Assembly: GCA_965208685.1 (NCBI GenBank)
Contig: CBDBPL010000007.1
Coordinates: forward strand, 1,302,001-1,366,000
Direction of reading: 5' to 3'
Length of the DNA stretch: 64,000 bases
DNA from: JAJEFO01 sp965208685
GTDB lineage: Bacteria; Pseudomonadota; Alphaproteobacteria; Rhodobacterales; Rhodobacteraceae
The translations under genes were made by a program, and so were the position numbers. Numbering within the stretch: position 1 is the stretch's first letter; each line of letters opens with the position of its first letter. This document shows positions 26,481 to 35,287 of this stretch, piece after piece. Under the pieces are notes generated by a model. The model made no database searches. It was not told where the DNA came from and saw only the letters and a list, made by a program, of their open reading frames with translations.

Positions 26481-27752
26481 ATGGCACTTGCAACTACGAG
26501 AAGACGGGTTCTTGGCGGTCTTGCCACGACGGTGGCGGCGCCCGCACTGCTGACATCCACCCGCGCATATGCGGCAAGTCCGACGGTCCGGGTCGGTCAT
26601 GTCAGCCCGCGCACCGGGCCGCTGGCGGGGTTCGCCGAGGCGGACGAGCATGTCCTGCAGGGCATCGAGGCCGCATTCGCCGACGGAATCCCCAACAACG
26701 GCAAGTCCTACGGGGTCGAGATCATCTCCAAGGACAGCCAGTCGAACCCGAACCGGGCGGCCGAGGTGGCTGCCGACCTGATCCTTGGCGAGGAAGTGGA
26801 TCTCATCGTCGCCGCATCGACTCCTGACACGACCAATCCGGTCGCCGACCAGGCCGAGGTCAACGAGGTTCCGTGCATTACGACCGACTGCCCGTGGCAG
26901 CCCTACTTCTTCGGTCGCAACGGCAACCCGGCAGAAGGGTTCCAGTACACGTACCATTTCTTCTGGGGCCTCGAGGACGTGATCGCCAACTTCCTCGATC
27001 TCTGGGGCGGTTCGGGCGTGTCCAGGACCGTGGCCGGCCTCTTTCCCAATGATGCGGACGGCAATGCCTGGGGTCATCCGGAACTTGGATTCCCGAAACC
27101 GCTGGCGGAGGCCGGATTCACTCTTGTCGACCCCGGTCGCTACCAGCCGCTCAACGACGACTTTTCAAACTACATCGCCGCCTTCAAGGAGGCCGGCTGC
27201 GAGATCGTCACGGGCAACATGATCCCGCCGGACTTCGCGACCTTCTGGGCGCAGTCGGCGCAGCAGGGCTTCCGGCCGAAGGTCGTGACGATCGGGAAGG
27301 CTCTCTTGTTCCCGTCCGTCATCGAGTCGCTCGGCGACCGCGGCGACGGGCTGACCTCGGAGATCTGGTGGACGCCGACGCATCCGTTCAATTCGTCGCT
27401 GACAGGCGAAAGCGCGAAGGAACTGGCGGACGGATACACGTCTGCCAGCGGGCGGCCATGGACCCAGCCCATCGGGTTCAAGCATGCGCTGTTCGAGGTC
27501 GTGCGGGACGTGATTTCCCGGTCGGCCGACCTGGATGACCCGATGGCCACGCTCGATGCGATCAAGTCGACGAACGTTTCGACCATCGTGGGTGACGTGA
27601 ACTGGGCGGGCGGGCCGGTCCCGAACGTCACCAAGACTCCGCTTGTGGCGGGCCAGTGGCAGAAGAAGGCCGACGGCTTCGACCTGGTCGTGACCACCAA
27701 TGCCCACGCGCCGCAGATTCCGGTCGGCGGCAAGCTGAAGCTGCTAGGCTGA
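26481..27752 (+). CDS. branched-chain-type (HAAT) ABC importer, solute-binding protein
   Basis: A 423-residue periplasmic binding protein of the LivJ/LivK class. The N-terminus has a twin-arginine-like signal (TTRRRVLGGLATTVAAP, cleavage after AYA), which suggests Tat export. The ligand domain includes VRVGHVSPRTGPLAGFAEAD, VDLIVAASTPDTTNPVADQA and KSYGVEIISKDSQSNPNRAA. It lacks the usual amino-acid signature, so the ligand may be an aromatic or other acid. A strong GGAGGAAAGGAACA precedes the ATG, 25 bases after the dehydrogenase stop. Confidence 0.88.
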   Translation: MALATTRRRVLGGLATTVAAPALLTSTRAYAASPTVRVGHVSPRTGPLAGFAEADEHVLQGIEAAFADGIPNNGKSYGVEIISKDSQSNPNRAAEVAADLILGEEVDLIVAASTPDTTNPVADQAEVNEVPCITTDCPWQPYFFGRNGNPAEGFQYTYHFFWGLEDVIANFLDLWGGSGVSRTVAGLFPNDADGNAWGHPELGFPKPLAEAGFTLVDPGRYQPLNDDFSNYIAAFKEAGCEIVTGNMIPPDFATFWAQSAQQGFRPKVVTIGKALLFPSVIESLGDRGDGLTSEIWWTPTHPFNSSLTGESAKELADGYTSASGRPWTQPIGFKHALFEVVRDVISRSADLDDPMATLDAIKSTNVSTIVGDVNWAGGPVPNVTKTPLVAGQWQKKADGFDLVVTTNAHAPQIPVGGKLKLLG

Positions 27753-27770
27753 GAGGGGAGGGCCGGGGTC

Positions 27771-28499
27771 TTGTCGGACTTGCTGTCGGTCTCGGGTCTC
27801 AGCAAGTCGTTCGGCGCCGTTGTCGTTGCCGATCGGACGAGCTTTGTCGTGGAGCGGGGTGCCGCCATCGGCATTCTGGGACCGAACGGCGCCGGCAAGA
27901 CCTCGCTGTTCAACCTGATCACCGGTGCCCTGCGGCCCGACGCCGGGCGGATCGAGTTCGGCGGGACCGACATCACGGGCGTGTCGGCAGCCGAGCGCTG
28001 CAGGCTGGGAATCTGCCGCTCGTTTCAGATCCCGCAACCCTTTGGCGGAATGACGGTCTTCGAGAACGCCCTCGTCGGGGCAACCCAGGGGGCCGGGTTG
28101 AGCGGCGGTTCGGCGGAAGACCTTGCCATCGAGGTTCTGGAAGCGACGGGCCTTTTGCCCAAGGCCAACGTCCGTGCCGGCGCGCTCACCCTCCTGGAGC
28201 GAAAGCGCCTGGAAATGGCCCGAGCGCTGTCCGCCAGGCCGAAGCTCCTGCTGCTGGACGAGATCGCGGGCGGCTTGACGGACGCGGAGTGCGGAGAGCT
28301 GATCGACACGATAAACCGGGTGCATGCAAAGGGCACGACGATCATCTGGATCGAGCATGTCGTGCATGCGCTGCTGGCCGTCGTCCAGAAGCTCATCGTG
28401 ATTGATTTCGGCAGGAAGATCGCCGAAGGCGAGCCCCGGGAGATCATGGGCAGCGCCGAGGTCAAGGAGATCTATCTCGGAATGGACCCGGATGCCTGA
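27771..28499 (+). CDS. HAAT ABC importer ATPase (LivG-like)
   Basis: A 242-residue ATPase: Walker A GPNGAGKTS (about residue 39), Q-loop CRSFQIPQPFGGMTV, Walker B LLLLDEIAGGL, and the LivG-style C-terminus KLIVIDFGRKIAEGEPREIM. The signature region reads LTLLERKRLEMARAL rather than LSGGQ, as is common in LivG proteins. The start is TTG at 27771 after GGGGAGGGCCGGGG. It overlaps the next ATPase by 8 bases. Confidence 0.87.
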   Translation: MSDLLSVSGLSKSFGAVVVADRTSFVVERGAAIGILGPNGAGKTSLFNLITGALRPDAGRIEFGGTDITGVSAAERCRLGICRSFQIPQPFGGMTVFENALVGATQGAGLSGGSAEDLAIEVLEATGLLPKANVRAGALTLLERKRLEMARALSARPKLLLLDEIAGGLTDAECGELIDTINRVHAKGTTIIWIEHVVHALLAVVQKLIVIDFGRKIAEGEPREIMGSAEVKEIYLGMDPDA

Positions 28500-29205
28500 A
28501 TCGCTGCTGGCCCTGAATGCGCTCGACGCACACTACGGCGATTTCCAGGCGCTCTACGGCGTGGACATGTCCATTGAGCGAGGCGAAGTCGTTTCGATCA
28601 TCGGAGCGAACGGGGCCGGGAAGACAACGCTGATGCGGTCGATTTCCGGGTTGACGTGGAATGATCCGGCCCAAGTGGTCTTCGACGGCCAGCCGATCGG
28701 AGACTGGAGGGCCGATCTGATTGCCGGCCTGGGGATCGCGCTGGTGCCGGAGGGACGGCAGCTGTTTCCGTCGCTTTCGGTCGAGGAGAACCTCGTGCTC
28801 GGCGGCAAGACCCGCCGGTCAGGACCGTGGTCGCTTGACACGGTCTACGACCTGTTTCCGATTCTCGGCGAGCGGCGCGGCCAGGCCTCCACATCGCTTT
28901 CGGGCGGGCAGCAGCAGATGGTGGCGATCGGTCGTGCGTTGATGGCCAATCCCGAGCTGATCCTGTTCGACGAGATCAGTCTCGGACTTGCGCCGGTCGT
29001 GATCGGAACGATCTATGACGCGTTGCCCGGCATCATCGGCGAAGGAATGACGGCGCTCCTGGTAGAGCAGGACATATCCCGGGCGCTGGCGGTGTCCTCA
29101 CGCGTGTACTGCCTCCAGGAAGGGCGGGTTTCGCTGGAGGGACGGACTGACCAAGTCAGCCGCGAGGACATCACGGCGGCGTATTTTGGAGCGGCGGCGG
29201 CATGA
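28492..29205 (+). CDS. HAAT ABC importer ATPase (LivF-like)
   Basis: A 237-residue ATPase: Walker A GANGAGKTT, Q-loop GLGIALVPEGRQLFPSLSVE (the LivF hallmark), signature LSGGQQQMVAIGRALM, Walker B LILFDEISLGLAPVV, H-loop LLVEQDISRAL. It starts inside the end of the LivG-like gene and ends 4 bases into the LivH-like gene, which indicates tight translational coupling. Confidence 0.9.
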   Translation: MPESLLALNALDAHYGDFQALYGVDMSIERGEVVSIIGANGAGKTTLMRSISGLTWNDPAQVVFDGQPIGDWRADLIAGLGIALVPEGRQLFPSLSVEENLVLGGKTRRSGPWSLDTVYDLFPILGERRGQASTSLSGGQQQMVAIGRALMANPELILFDEISLGLAPVVIGTIYDALPGIIGEGMTALLVEQDISRALAVSSRVYCLQEGRVSLEGRTDQVSREDITAAYFGAAAA

Positions 29206-30067
29206 TCGAATGGGCCAACGCACTTGTTCAGGGCGTCTTGCTGGGCGGTCTCTACGCGCTGTTCGCCGCCGGGTTGTCGCTGATCTTCGGCGTGATGCGG
29301 CTGGTGAACATAGCCCATGGCGACCTGATCGTGCTTGCCGCCTATATTGGCCTCAGCACGACCATGATGCTGGGCGTGCATCCGTTTGTCGCTCTCCTGA
29401 TCGTCATGCCCGTGATGGCGGGGATCGGCTACGCGTTGCAGCGCGGACTGCTCAACCGGGCGCTCGGGGATGACATCCTGCCGCCGCTCCTGGTGACATT
29501 CGGATTGTCCGTCATCATCCAGAACGCCCTGCTGGAAGGCTATTCTGCCGATCCGCAGAAGCTCAATGGCGGCGTGATCGAGACGGCCAGCATCTCCATC
29601 GGAGGCCTGGCCGTCGGAATGCTGCCTCTCCTGACATTTGCCGTCGCGGTCGCCGTCATCGCCGCCTGCAATGGATCTTTTACAGCACCGGCCTGGGACG
29701 CGGATTCCGCGCCGTCTCGGACAATCAGGAAATCGCGCAGCTCATGGGGTTGAACAAGGCGCATGTCTTCGGCCTGGCAATGGCCCTGGCGCTTGCGGTG
29801 ACGGCTATTGCCGGCATCCTGCTCGGAGTCAGGACGAGCTTTGATCCGGCAATCGGGGGCGGTCGCCTGATATTCGGTTTCGAGGCCGTCATAATCGGCG
29901 GGCTTGGCAATCTCTGGGGCACCTTGGCCGGGGGAGTGATTCTCGGCGTCGCCCAGACCTTGGGGGCAAAGATCGATCCAGGGTGGCAATTGCTGGCAGG
30001 ACATGTCGCCTTTCTCGTCGTCCTTGCCGTGCGCCCCAACGGCTTGTTCCCGAGGGTGGAGCATTGA
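29202..30067 (+). pseudogene. HAAT permease (LivH-like), interrupted by a one-base frameshift
   Basis: From ATG 29202 the frame encodes a normal LivH N-terminus (GVLLGGLYALFAAGLSLIFG, VMRLVNIAHGDLIVLAAYIG) as far as VAVAVIAA near 29665. The reading frame then drifts into junk and stops at 29753. The continuing LivH sequence lies in the next frame (LQWIFYSTGLGRGFRAVSDN, then QEIAQLMGLNKAHVFGLAM) down to 30067. Restoring one base at GCCGCCTGCAATGG (29661-29674; a C run one base short) rebuilds one about 288-residue permease. Either a real recent mutation or a sequencing error; the other operon genes are intact, so I lean to the latter or a very recent event. Confidence 0.85.
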
Positions 30068-31089
30068 GCGCGCCTGCAGTCACGCGCGCGACGCGGGCCT
30101 CGCGCATCGCGATGCTCGTCGCGGCGCTGGCGCTGGCCATGCTTGCGCTTGCGCCTTGGTGGGCGGGGCGCGCCGACATGCGGCTCATGGGCGAGATCTA
30201 CCTGTACCTGTCCCTGGCCTGCCTGTGGAACTTGATGGCAGGCTATGCGGGCCTGGTATCGGTCGGGCAGCAGGCCTATGTCGGATTCGGGGGGTACATG
30301 CTCTTTGCCCTGACGGTGTTTGGCGGACTGCACCCGATAGCGGCCATTGCCGCAGCCGGAGGCCTCGCCGCGGCGGTTTCGATCCCTGTCGCCACCCTCA
30401 TCTTTCGGCTCAAGGGAGCCTACTTCGCCATTGGCACCTGGGTGGTGGCGGAGGTGTTTCGCCTGTCATTTGCGCAGATATCCGCCCTGGGCGGCGGCTC
30501 GGGGTCATCGCTGCCGGTCGGCATCGTCAGGTCGCTTTCGTCCTCCAGGTCGGGACGCGAGGCCCTCAGCTACTGGCTGGCGCTGGGGGCCGCCGTCGTG
30601 GTCATCGGCACCATCTACCTGTTCCTGAGGTCACGCAGGGGGCTGGCCCTTACCGCAATCCGGGACAGCGAGGCCGCCGCATCTGGCCTGGGCATCGACA
30701 TCTGGCGGACGAAGCTTGAAGTCTATGTCGTGACTTCTGCGCTGACCGCGATTGTCGGCGGGCTGATATTCCTCCAGAAGCTTCGAATCTCGCCCGATGC
30801 CGCGTTTTCGGTCAACGACTGGACTGCCTTCGTGATCTTCATCGTCGTCATCGGCGGGATCGGAACGCTGGAAGGGCCGATCATCGGCACGCTTGTCTTC
30901 TTCGCGATTCGGGAAACCCTTGCGGACTTTGGCACCATCTATCTCATGATCCTCGGCGCCGTGGCCATCGTCGTGATGCTGAAGGCTCCCAAGGGCATCT
31001 GGGGATTGATTCGTGACCGCTATGATCTCGAGCTATTTCCGCTGAGTTATCGCGTTCACCACGATGGCGGCGACAGGAAGGAATCCTGA
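30064..31089 (+). CDS. HAAT ABC importer permease (LivM-like)
   Basis: A 341-residue permease with about ten membrane segments. LivM hallmarks are present: NLMAGYAGLVSVGQQAYVGF, FRLKGAYFAIGTWVVAEVFR, TAIRDSEAAASGLGIDIWRT and FVIFIVVIGGIGTLEGPIIG. The start is taken as TTG at 30064, overlapping the LivH stop (TTGA); an ATG at 30111 is the alternative but would trim the leader. It ends one base before the sulfatase-like gene. Confidence 0.87.
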   Translation: MSAPAVTRATRASRIAMLVAALALAMLALAPWWAGRADMRLMGEIYLYLSLACLWNLMAGYAGLVSVGQQAYVGFGGYMLFALTVFGGLHPIAAIAAAGGLAAAVSIPVATLIFRLKGAYFAIGTWVVAEVFRLSFAQISALGGGSGSSLPVGIVRSLSSSRSGREALSYWLALGAAVVVIGTIYLFLRSRRGLALTAIRDSEAAASGLGIDIWRTKLEVYVVTSALTAIVGGLIFLQKLRISPDAAFSVNDWTAFVIFIVVIGGIGTLEGPIIGTLVFFAIRETLADFGTIYLMILGAVAIVVMLKAPKGIWGLIRDRYDLELFPLSYRVHHDGGDRKES

Positions 31090-31090
31090 A

Positions 31091-32707
31091 TTGAACGTTC
31101 TGTGGATCATGGCGGATCAGCTGCGCTGGGACTATCTCAGCTGCTACGGCGCCAAGCACATCGAGACGCCAAACCTGGACTGGCTGGCGTCTCGAGGCGT
31201 ACGTTTCAACAGGGCGTACGTGCAGTCCCCGATCTGCGGCCCGAGCCGGATGAGCTACTACACCGGCCGTTACGTCCGCAGCCACGGCTCCACCTGGAAC
31301 GGGTTCCCGCTGCGGGTCGGGGAGCCGACACTGGGGGAGCATCTCCGCGAGATCGGGGTCAAGTGCACCCTGGTTGGCAAGACACACATGACGCCCGACA
31401 TGGACGGCATGAAGCGGCTCGGGATCGAGCCGGAAGGAACCATCGGTTCGCTTGTCAGCGAGTGCGGGTTCGAGGTGTTCGTGCGCGACGACGGCACCAA
31501 TCATTCCGACTACCCGTCACGGCATGCCGAGGACTATGACCGGTATCTGCGTGATCATGGCATGGACGGGGACAACCCCTGGGAGGAATGGGCCAACACG
31601 GCGACCGGCCCGGACGGAGACTTGCGGTCCGGCTGGGTGCTGGAAAACGCGCCATTTCCTGCGCGCGTGCCGAAGGAACATTCGGAAACGGCCTGGCTCA
31701 CGACGCGCGGGATCGAGTTCATGGAGGAACAGGGTGACCATCCATGGCTCTGTCACCTGAGCTACATCAAGCCGCACTGGCCGTATCTGGCGCCGGCGCC
31801 GTACAACGACATGTACTCGGCTGCCGACCTGCCGCCGGTGAATCGCAGCGATGGCGAGCGGCAGTCCGATCATCCGCTCATGCAGGCCTGGATGGACATG
31901 CGGGTGAGCAAGAGCTTTTCCCGAGACGAAGTTCGCAACCTCGTTGCACCGGTCTACATGGGCCTGATCCGGGAACTGGATGACAATCTCGGTCGCCTTT
32001 TCGCCCATCTTCGGGAGAGTGGCCGGCTGGACGACACGATGATCGTGTTCTGCTCGGATCACGGCGACAACATGGGTGATCACTGGATGGGCGAGAAGGA
32101 CCTGTTCTACGACTGCTCGGCGCGCGTCCCGTTGCTCGTGCACGATCCGCGGCGGCAAGCCGACGCGACCCGGGGAACGTCGGTCGACCGGCTTGTGGAA
32201 GGCATCGACCTGGTGCCGACCTTCATCGAGTTCCTTGGCGGGATGCCCAAGCCAAGTGTCCTGGAGGGATTGTCATTGCAGCCTCTGCTGCACGGCCAGG
32301 AGCCTCCGTGGCGGGACTTCTGCGTTTCCGAATACGACTACGCCACGCGCGATGCTCGCAGGGCGGTCGGAGTCGACCAGGGCGACGCCCGACTGACCAT
32401 GATTTTTGACGGGCGTTGGAAGTACGTGCATGTCGAAGAGATGCGCCCCTTGCTGTTTGACCTGGACTCGGATCCGGACGAATTGGTGGACCTGGGAGGC
32501 GATCCGGAATTCGCCGAGCAGGTCGACAGGCTGCGCGGGCTGCACTTCGAATGGGCTCGCCAGCATCACAGTCGCATCACCAGGACGGCGGAAGAAGTTG
32601 AAGCCATGACGGACGCCCGGGAACCGCCCGGAATCCTGATCGGTTACCGGGATCGGGAAGAGCTTGAGACGGACGGCCTCAGGCTGCCGCCTCACGCGGT
32701 GCGGTGA
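31091..32707 (+). CDS. sulfatase-superfamily hydrolase (arylsulfatase / phosphonate monoester hydrolase-like)
   Basis: A 538-residue alkaline-phosphatase-superfamily hydrolase. The formylglycine signature C-x-P-S-R is present as CGPSR at residues 49-53 (ICGPSRMSYYTGRY). The N-terminal metal site reads IMADQLRWDY, with a second metal site VFCSDHGDNMGDH near residue 320. No signal peptide, so it is cytoplasmic and would act on the imported compound. PMH-type enzymes of this branch cleave sulfate, phosphate-diester or phosphonate esters promiscuously. I chose TTG 31091, one base after the LivM stop, because AGGAAGG lies 9 bases upstream; the ATG at 31064 lies inside livM. An activating formylglycine-generating enzyme is not in the window. 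Confidence 0.85.
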   Translation: MNVLWIMADQLRWDYLSCYGAKHIETPNLDWLASRGVRFNRAYVQSPICGPSRMSYYTGRYVRSHGSTWNGFPLRVGEPTLGEHLREIGVKCTLVGKTHMTPDMDGMKRLGIEPEGTIGSLVSECGFEVFVRDDGTNHSDYPSRHAEDYDRYLRDHGMDGDNPWEEWANTATGPDGDLRSGWVLENAPFPARVPKEHSETAWLTTRGIEFMEEQGDHPWLCHLSYIKPHWPYLAPAPYNDMYSAADLPPVNRSDGERQSDHPLMQAWMDMRVSKSFSRDEVRNLVAPVYMGLIRELDDNLGRLFAHLRESGRLDDTMIVFCSDHGDNMGDHWMGEKDLFYDCSARVPLLVHDPRRQADATRGTSVDRLVEGIDLVPTFIEFLGGMPKPSVLEGLSLQPLLHGQEPPWRDFCVSEYDYATRDARRAVGVDQGDARLTMIFDGRWKYVHVEEMRPLLFDLDSDPDELVDLGGDPEFAEQVDRLRGLHFEWARQHHSRITRTAEEVEAMTDAREPPGILIGYRDREELETDGLRLPPHAVR

Positions 32708-33092
32708 GGTCCGGGGAAATTCCTCCAGCAGAGGTTTGCAAGGCCGCAACGAACCGACGTTCGACGCGGCCAAGGCATCGCGTTCTTGTTGCCGCCTCCC
32801 GTGCCGTTCCTGTCACGGGCGGTCTGCACTGCTGCCCTGAACGAGTCGGCGGCAATCGACAAGGATGGTCGTCGACGATGTCACGGGCGGTCTGCGGACT
32901 CGACGGGATCAGGCGCCATTGAACGCACGGTGTCCCGGCAAGTCCAGACGGACACGGACACGCCCCCGCCCAGCCTGCTTTCCGGCACGATGCGTGCTGC
33001 GTGACCCGCCCGCCGGCTGACGATCGACAAGCATGGCAGGCGCGTCGTCCACGAGGGGCGGTCCGCGTCCCTTGGCGGTGTTGCCGGCGGTC
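32708..33092. other. 385-base gap without a recognisable gene
   Basis: Lies between converging genes. It holds a 17-base direct repeat (TGTCACGGGCGGTCTGC at 32811-32827 and 32879-32895). Related short phrases around CGACAAG-ATGG at about 32861 and 33030 suggest local duplication. No domain-bearing frame was seen. Confidence 0.45.
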
Positions 33093-33848
33093 TCAGGCCA
33101 TGCGGGAAGCCGCCGTGGTCATCTGCCCCAAATCCGCTCCGGGTTCCGCGTCGTTCCAGTACAGGTTCACTGGAAGCTCCTGCCCGCGCTTCCGGATGTC
33201 CTCTATCCGCATGGGCATGAAGTCCCAGAGGTCGACGCCGACGTTGATCGAGTTCCGCGTGCCTGCCCAGTTGTCGTGCACATGGCCAAACAGCTGCAAA
33301 GCGCCGCGCCGGGAATGGTTCCACGTCACCATGGGATAGTGGCACAACGTGTTGGCCCGGCTGTTTCTGGGGCCATCCTTGAGCTCGACCAGGTGCGAAA
33401 GGCTGTCCCAGGGCAATGCCCGGGTATGGCAATTGTCGTGATTGCCGATGATCAGGTGCTTGCGCGCTCCCGGCAGCTGGTCGAAGAGCTCCCGAAATCC
33501 GCCAGCACACAAACGTGTCTTTCTGGGGCCATCCTTGAGCTCGACCAGGTGCGAAAGGCTGTCCCAGGGCAATGCCCGGGTATGGCAATTGTCGTGATTG
33601 CCGATGATCAGGTGCTTGCGCGCTCCCGGCAGCTGGTCGAAGAGCTCCCGAAGCCAGACCGTGTCTTTCGACCTTCTGCCGAACGCAAAATCGCCGACGA
33701 TCCAGAGATGGTCGCCCCGGTCCACGCGACTCCTGAGGTTCTCCATCAGGATCGCGTCCATTTGGTCCGCGTCGCGAAACGGCCGGTTGCAGAGCCGAAT
33801 GATGTTTGCGTGGCCGAAGTGAAGGTCGGCCGTGTACCAGTGAGCCAT
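33093..33848 (-). CDS. metallophosphoesterase with duplicated GNHD segment
   Basis: A 251-residue calcineurin-like phosphoesterase. Metal motifs are DLHFGH (residue 8), GDFAFG (about 52), GNHDNCHTRALPWD and GHVHDNW. The GNHD block and its surroundings (about 44 residues, from RELFDQLPGARKHLIIGNHD to LVELKDGP) occur twice because of an in-frame 156-bp duplication (33364-33496 and 33520-33652). Without it the protein would be a normal about 200-residue family member. The insertion may abolish folding, or one copy may loop out; activity is doubtful. ATG 33848 follows GGGAGAGC. Substrate unknown; small members of this family hydrolyse phosphodiesters or nucleotides. Confidence 0.8.
   Translation of the reverse strand: MAHWYTADLHFGHANIIRLCNRPFRDADQMDAILMENLRSRVDRGDHLWIVGDFAFGRRSKDTVWLRELFDQLPGARKHLIIGNHDNCHTRALPWDSLSHLVELKDGPRKTRLCAGGFRELFDQLPGARKHLIIGNHDNCHTRALPWDSLSHLVELKDGPRNSRANTLCHYPMVTWNHSRRGALQLFGHVHDNWAGTRNSINVGVDLWDFMPMRIEDIRKRGQELPVNLYWNDAEPGADLGQMTTAASRMA
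33364..33652. repeat. two 133-bp direct repeats, 156-bp period
   Basis: Bases 33364-33496 and 33520-33652 appear identical by eye. A 23-base spacer that is unlike the flanks separates them. GTGTCTTTC occurs both at the start of the second copy and just after its end, a microhomology that may mark the junction. The period is 52 codons, so the reading frame of the phosphoesterase is kept. Confidence 0.9.
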
Positions 33849-34330
33849 CGTTGCTCTCCCACGTGTCGAGTCGCGCAAGCGACGTCAGCAAGTTGCGAGA
33901 GGAACGCGGCCTCGTGCTAGAGCGCCAGGGCCTTCCGCAAGGCGGACGGTTCTGGTCTTGAGGTGGCGAGGGTAGCGCTCCTGGTTGCGTAACATGCCGT
34001 GCATGAATGCGCTGCCGAGCTTGCTAGCGTTCCGTCCGGTCGAAGTGAAGGTCGAGCCCGGGAGAATCATTTCAGTGCGGCCTTTTTGCATCATTGATCC
34101 GCAAGTCCGGGGATGATGTCGGGCATCCATGTCATCGGCGAACCTTGAACGAACGGATTGCGAAGGGCTGGCGGCGCTTTATCGCGGACATGGCTGCCCG
34201 CGGCGTCCTGACCAGATCCGCCGGCCGACGCCGGATCCGGCCCCTTGCTTTCCGCAAGTGCATTGGACCCTTCAGGAAGCGACGGTTCCCACCCTGAAGC
34301 AGGAAGCCCCGTCAAGGGCAGGGGGCGGTC
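33849..34330. other. 482-base gap with one weak small-ORF candidate
   Basis: The best candidate is minus-strand 33885-34070 (61 residues, MILPGSTFTSTGRNASKLGS...), with AAAAAGG about 9 bases before its ATG. It has no recognised domain and is rich in basic residues. It lies 36 bases upstream of the phosphoesterase gene on the same strand. Nothing else was recognised up to the tRNA gene. Confidence 0.3.
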
Positions 34331-34404
34331 ATTGGAGGCGAGTACCGGAATCGAACCGGTGTACACGGATTTGCAATCCGCTGCGTAACCACTCCGCCAA
34401 CTCG
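34331..34404 (-). tRNA. tRNA-Cys (GCA)
   Basis: The minus strand folds into a complete cloverleaf. The acceptor is GGCGAGT paired with ACTCGCC, the anticodon arm is CGGATTGCAAATCCG with anticodon GCA, and the T arm is CCGGTTCGATTCCGG. The discriminator base is T, as expected for tRNA-Cys, followed by an encoded CCA. 74 bases including CCA. Confidence 0.95.
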
Positions 34405-34617
34405 CCAAGCGGTCCGACTGAAGTAGGCTGCTTTTCCCGTGAAGGCAAGTGGCGCGCCCGCGGCGCGGACATCCAGGACACATTGCGCCCTGATGCAGGC
34501 GCTAAGCACGTGGACAGGAGCTGGACGTGCAGATTGACCGCATGGAAGGAGACCTTGTCGCCTCCCTGCATCTGTGCTTGAAGTATTGCTACGCCACCAA
34601 TCGAAAGAGTTCGTTGA

Positions 34618-35271
34618 ATGGCCGATTTTGCTCAGCGTCGCACAACCATGGTTGACACCCAGGTACGTCCCTCGGATGTCACGAGTTTCCGGGTCCTGGA
34701 CGCCATGCTCTCGGTCCCGCGCGAACTCTTCGTGCCGTCCGAGCAGATGGACGCGGCCTATGCGGGCGTGAACGTGCCCCTCGGGCGCCGGCGGGTGGTG
34801 CTTGCTCCACGCACGATGTCGAAGCTGCTTCAGGCGGCGGACATCCAGCCTGACGAACTCGTGCTCGATGTGGGAGCAGGGCTTGGATACTCGTCGGCAC
34901 TGGCTGCATGCATGGCCGAAGCCGTGATCGCTCTGGAAGAAGATGCTGTTCTGGCCGGTGAAGCGGAACGCGCCTTGAGCGAGGCATCGGCTGACAATGT
35001 GGCGGTCACAAGTGGCGCCTTGGTGGATGGCGCCCCGAAGCATGGACCGTATGACGTGGTGCTCATCGAGGGTGCCGTGCAAGACATCCCGGATGCCCTC
35101 GTCGACCAGTTGAAAGAGGGCGGACGTATCGTGGCGATCTTTCTGGAAGATGCGCTCGGCACGGCGCGCGTGGGGTACAAGGGTGGGCAAGGCGTCAGCT
35201 GGCGGTTTGCCTTCAATGCAGCGGCGCCGGTTCTGCCGGGGTTCGAGAAACGGCGCGAGTTCGCGTTGTAG
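34618..35271 (+). CDS. protein-L-isoaspartate O-methyltransferase-family protein
   Basis: A 217-residue PCMT-family protein: MVDTQVRPSDVTSFRVLDAM and RELFVPSEQMDAAYAGVNVP at the N-terminus, SAM motif I VLDVGAGLGYSSALAA (about residue 82), then GPYDVVLIEGAVQDIPDALV. It would methylate isoaspartyl residues in damaged proteins, though this short branch next to tolC is divergent and its activity is not proven. It lies 16 bases upstream of tolC in a layout common in Rhodobacterales. Confidence 0.85.
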   Translation: MADFAQRRTTMVDTQVRPSDVTSFRVLDAMLSVPRELFVPSEQMDAAYAGVNVPLGRRRVVLAPRTMSKLLQAADIQPDELVLDVGAGLGYSSALAACMAEAVIALEEDAVLAGEAERALSEASADNVAVTSGALVDGAPKHGPYDVVLIEGAVQDIPDALVDQLKEGGRIVAIFLEDALGTARVGYKGGQGVSWRFAFNAAAPVLPGFEKRREFAL

Positions 35272-35287
35272 GAGTTGGAGACACGAA

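Noticed and set aside
31064..31090. ATG start of the sulfatase-like gene inside livM
   Set aside because: A TTG at 31091 has AGGAAGG at ideal spacing and begins exactly where family homology starts.
32811..32895. CRISPR-like direct repeats
   Set aside because: Only two copies of a 17-base repeat exist; there is no array, no regular spacing and no cas gene in the window.
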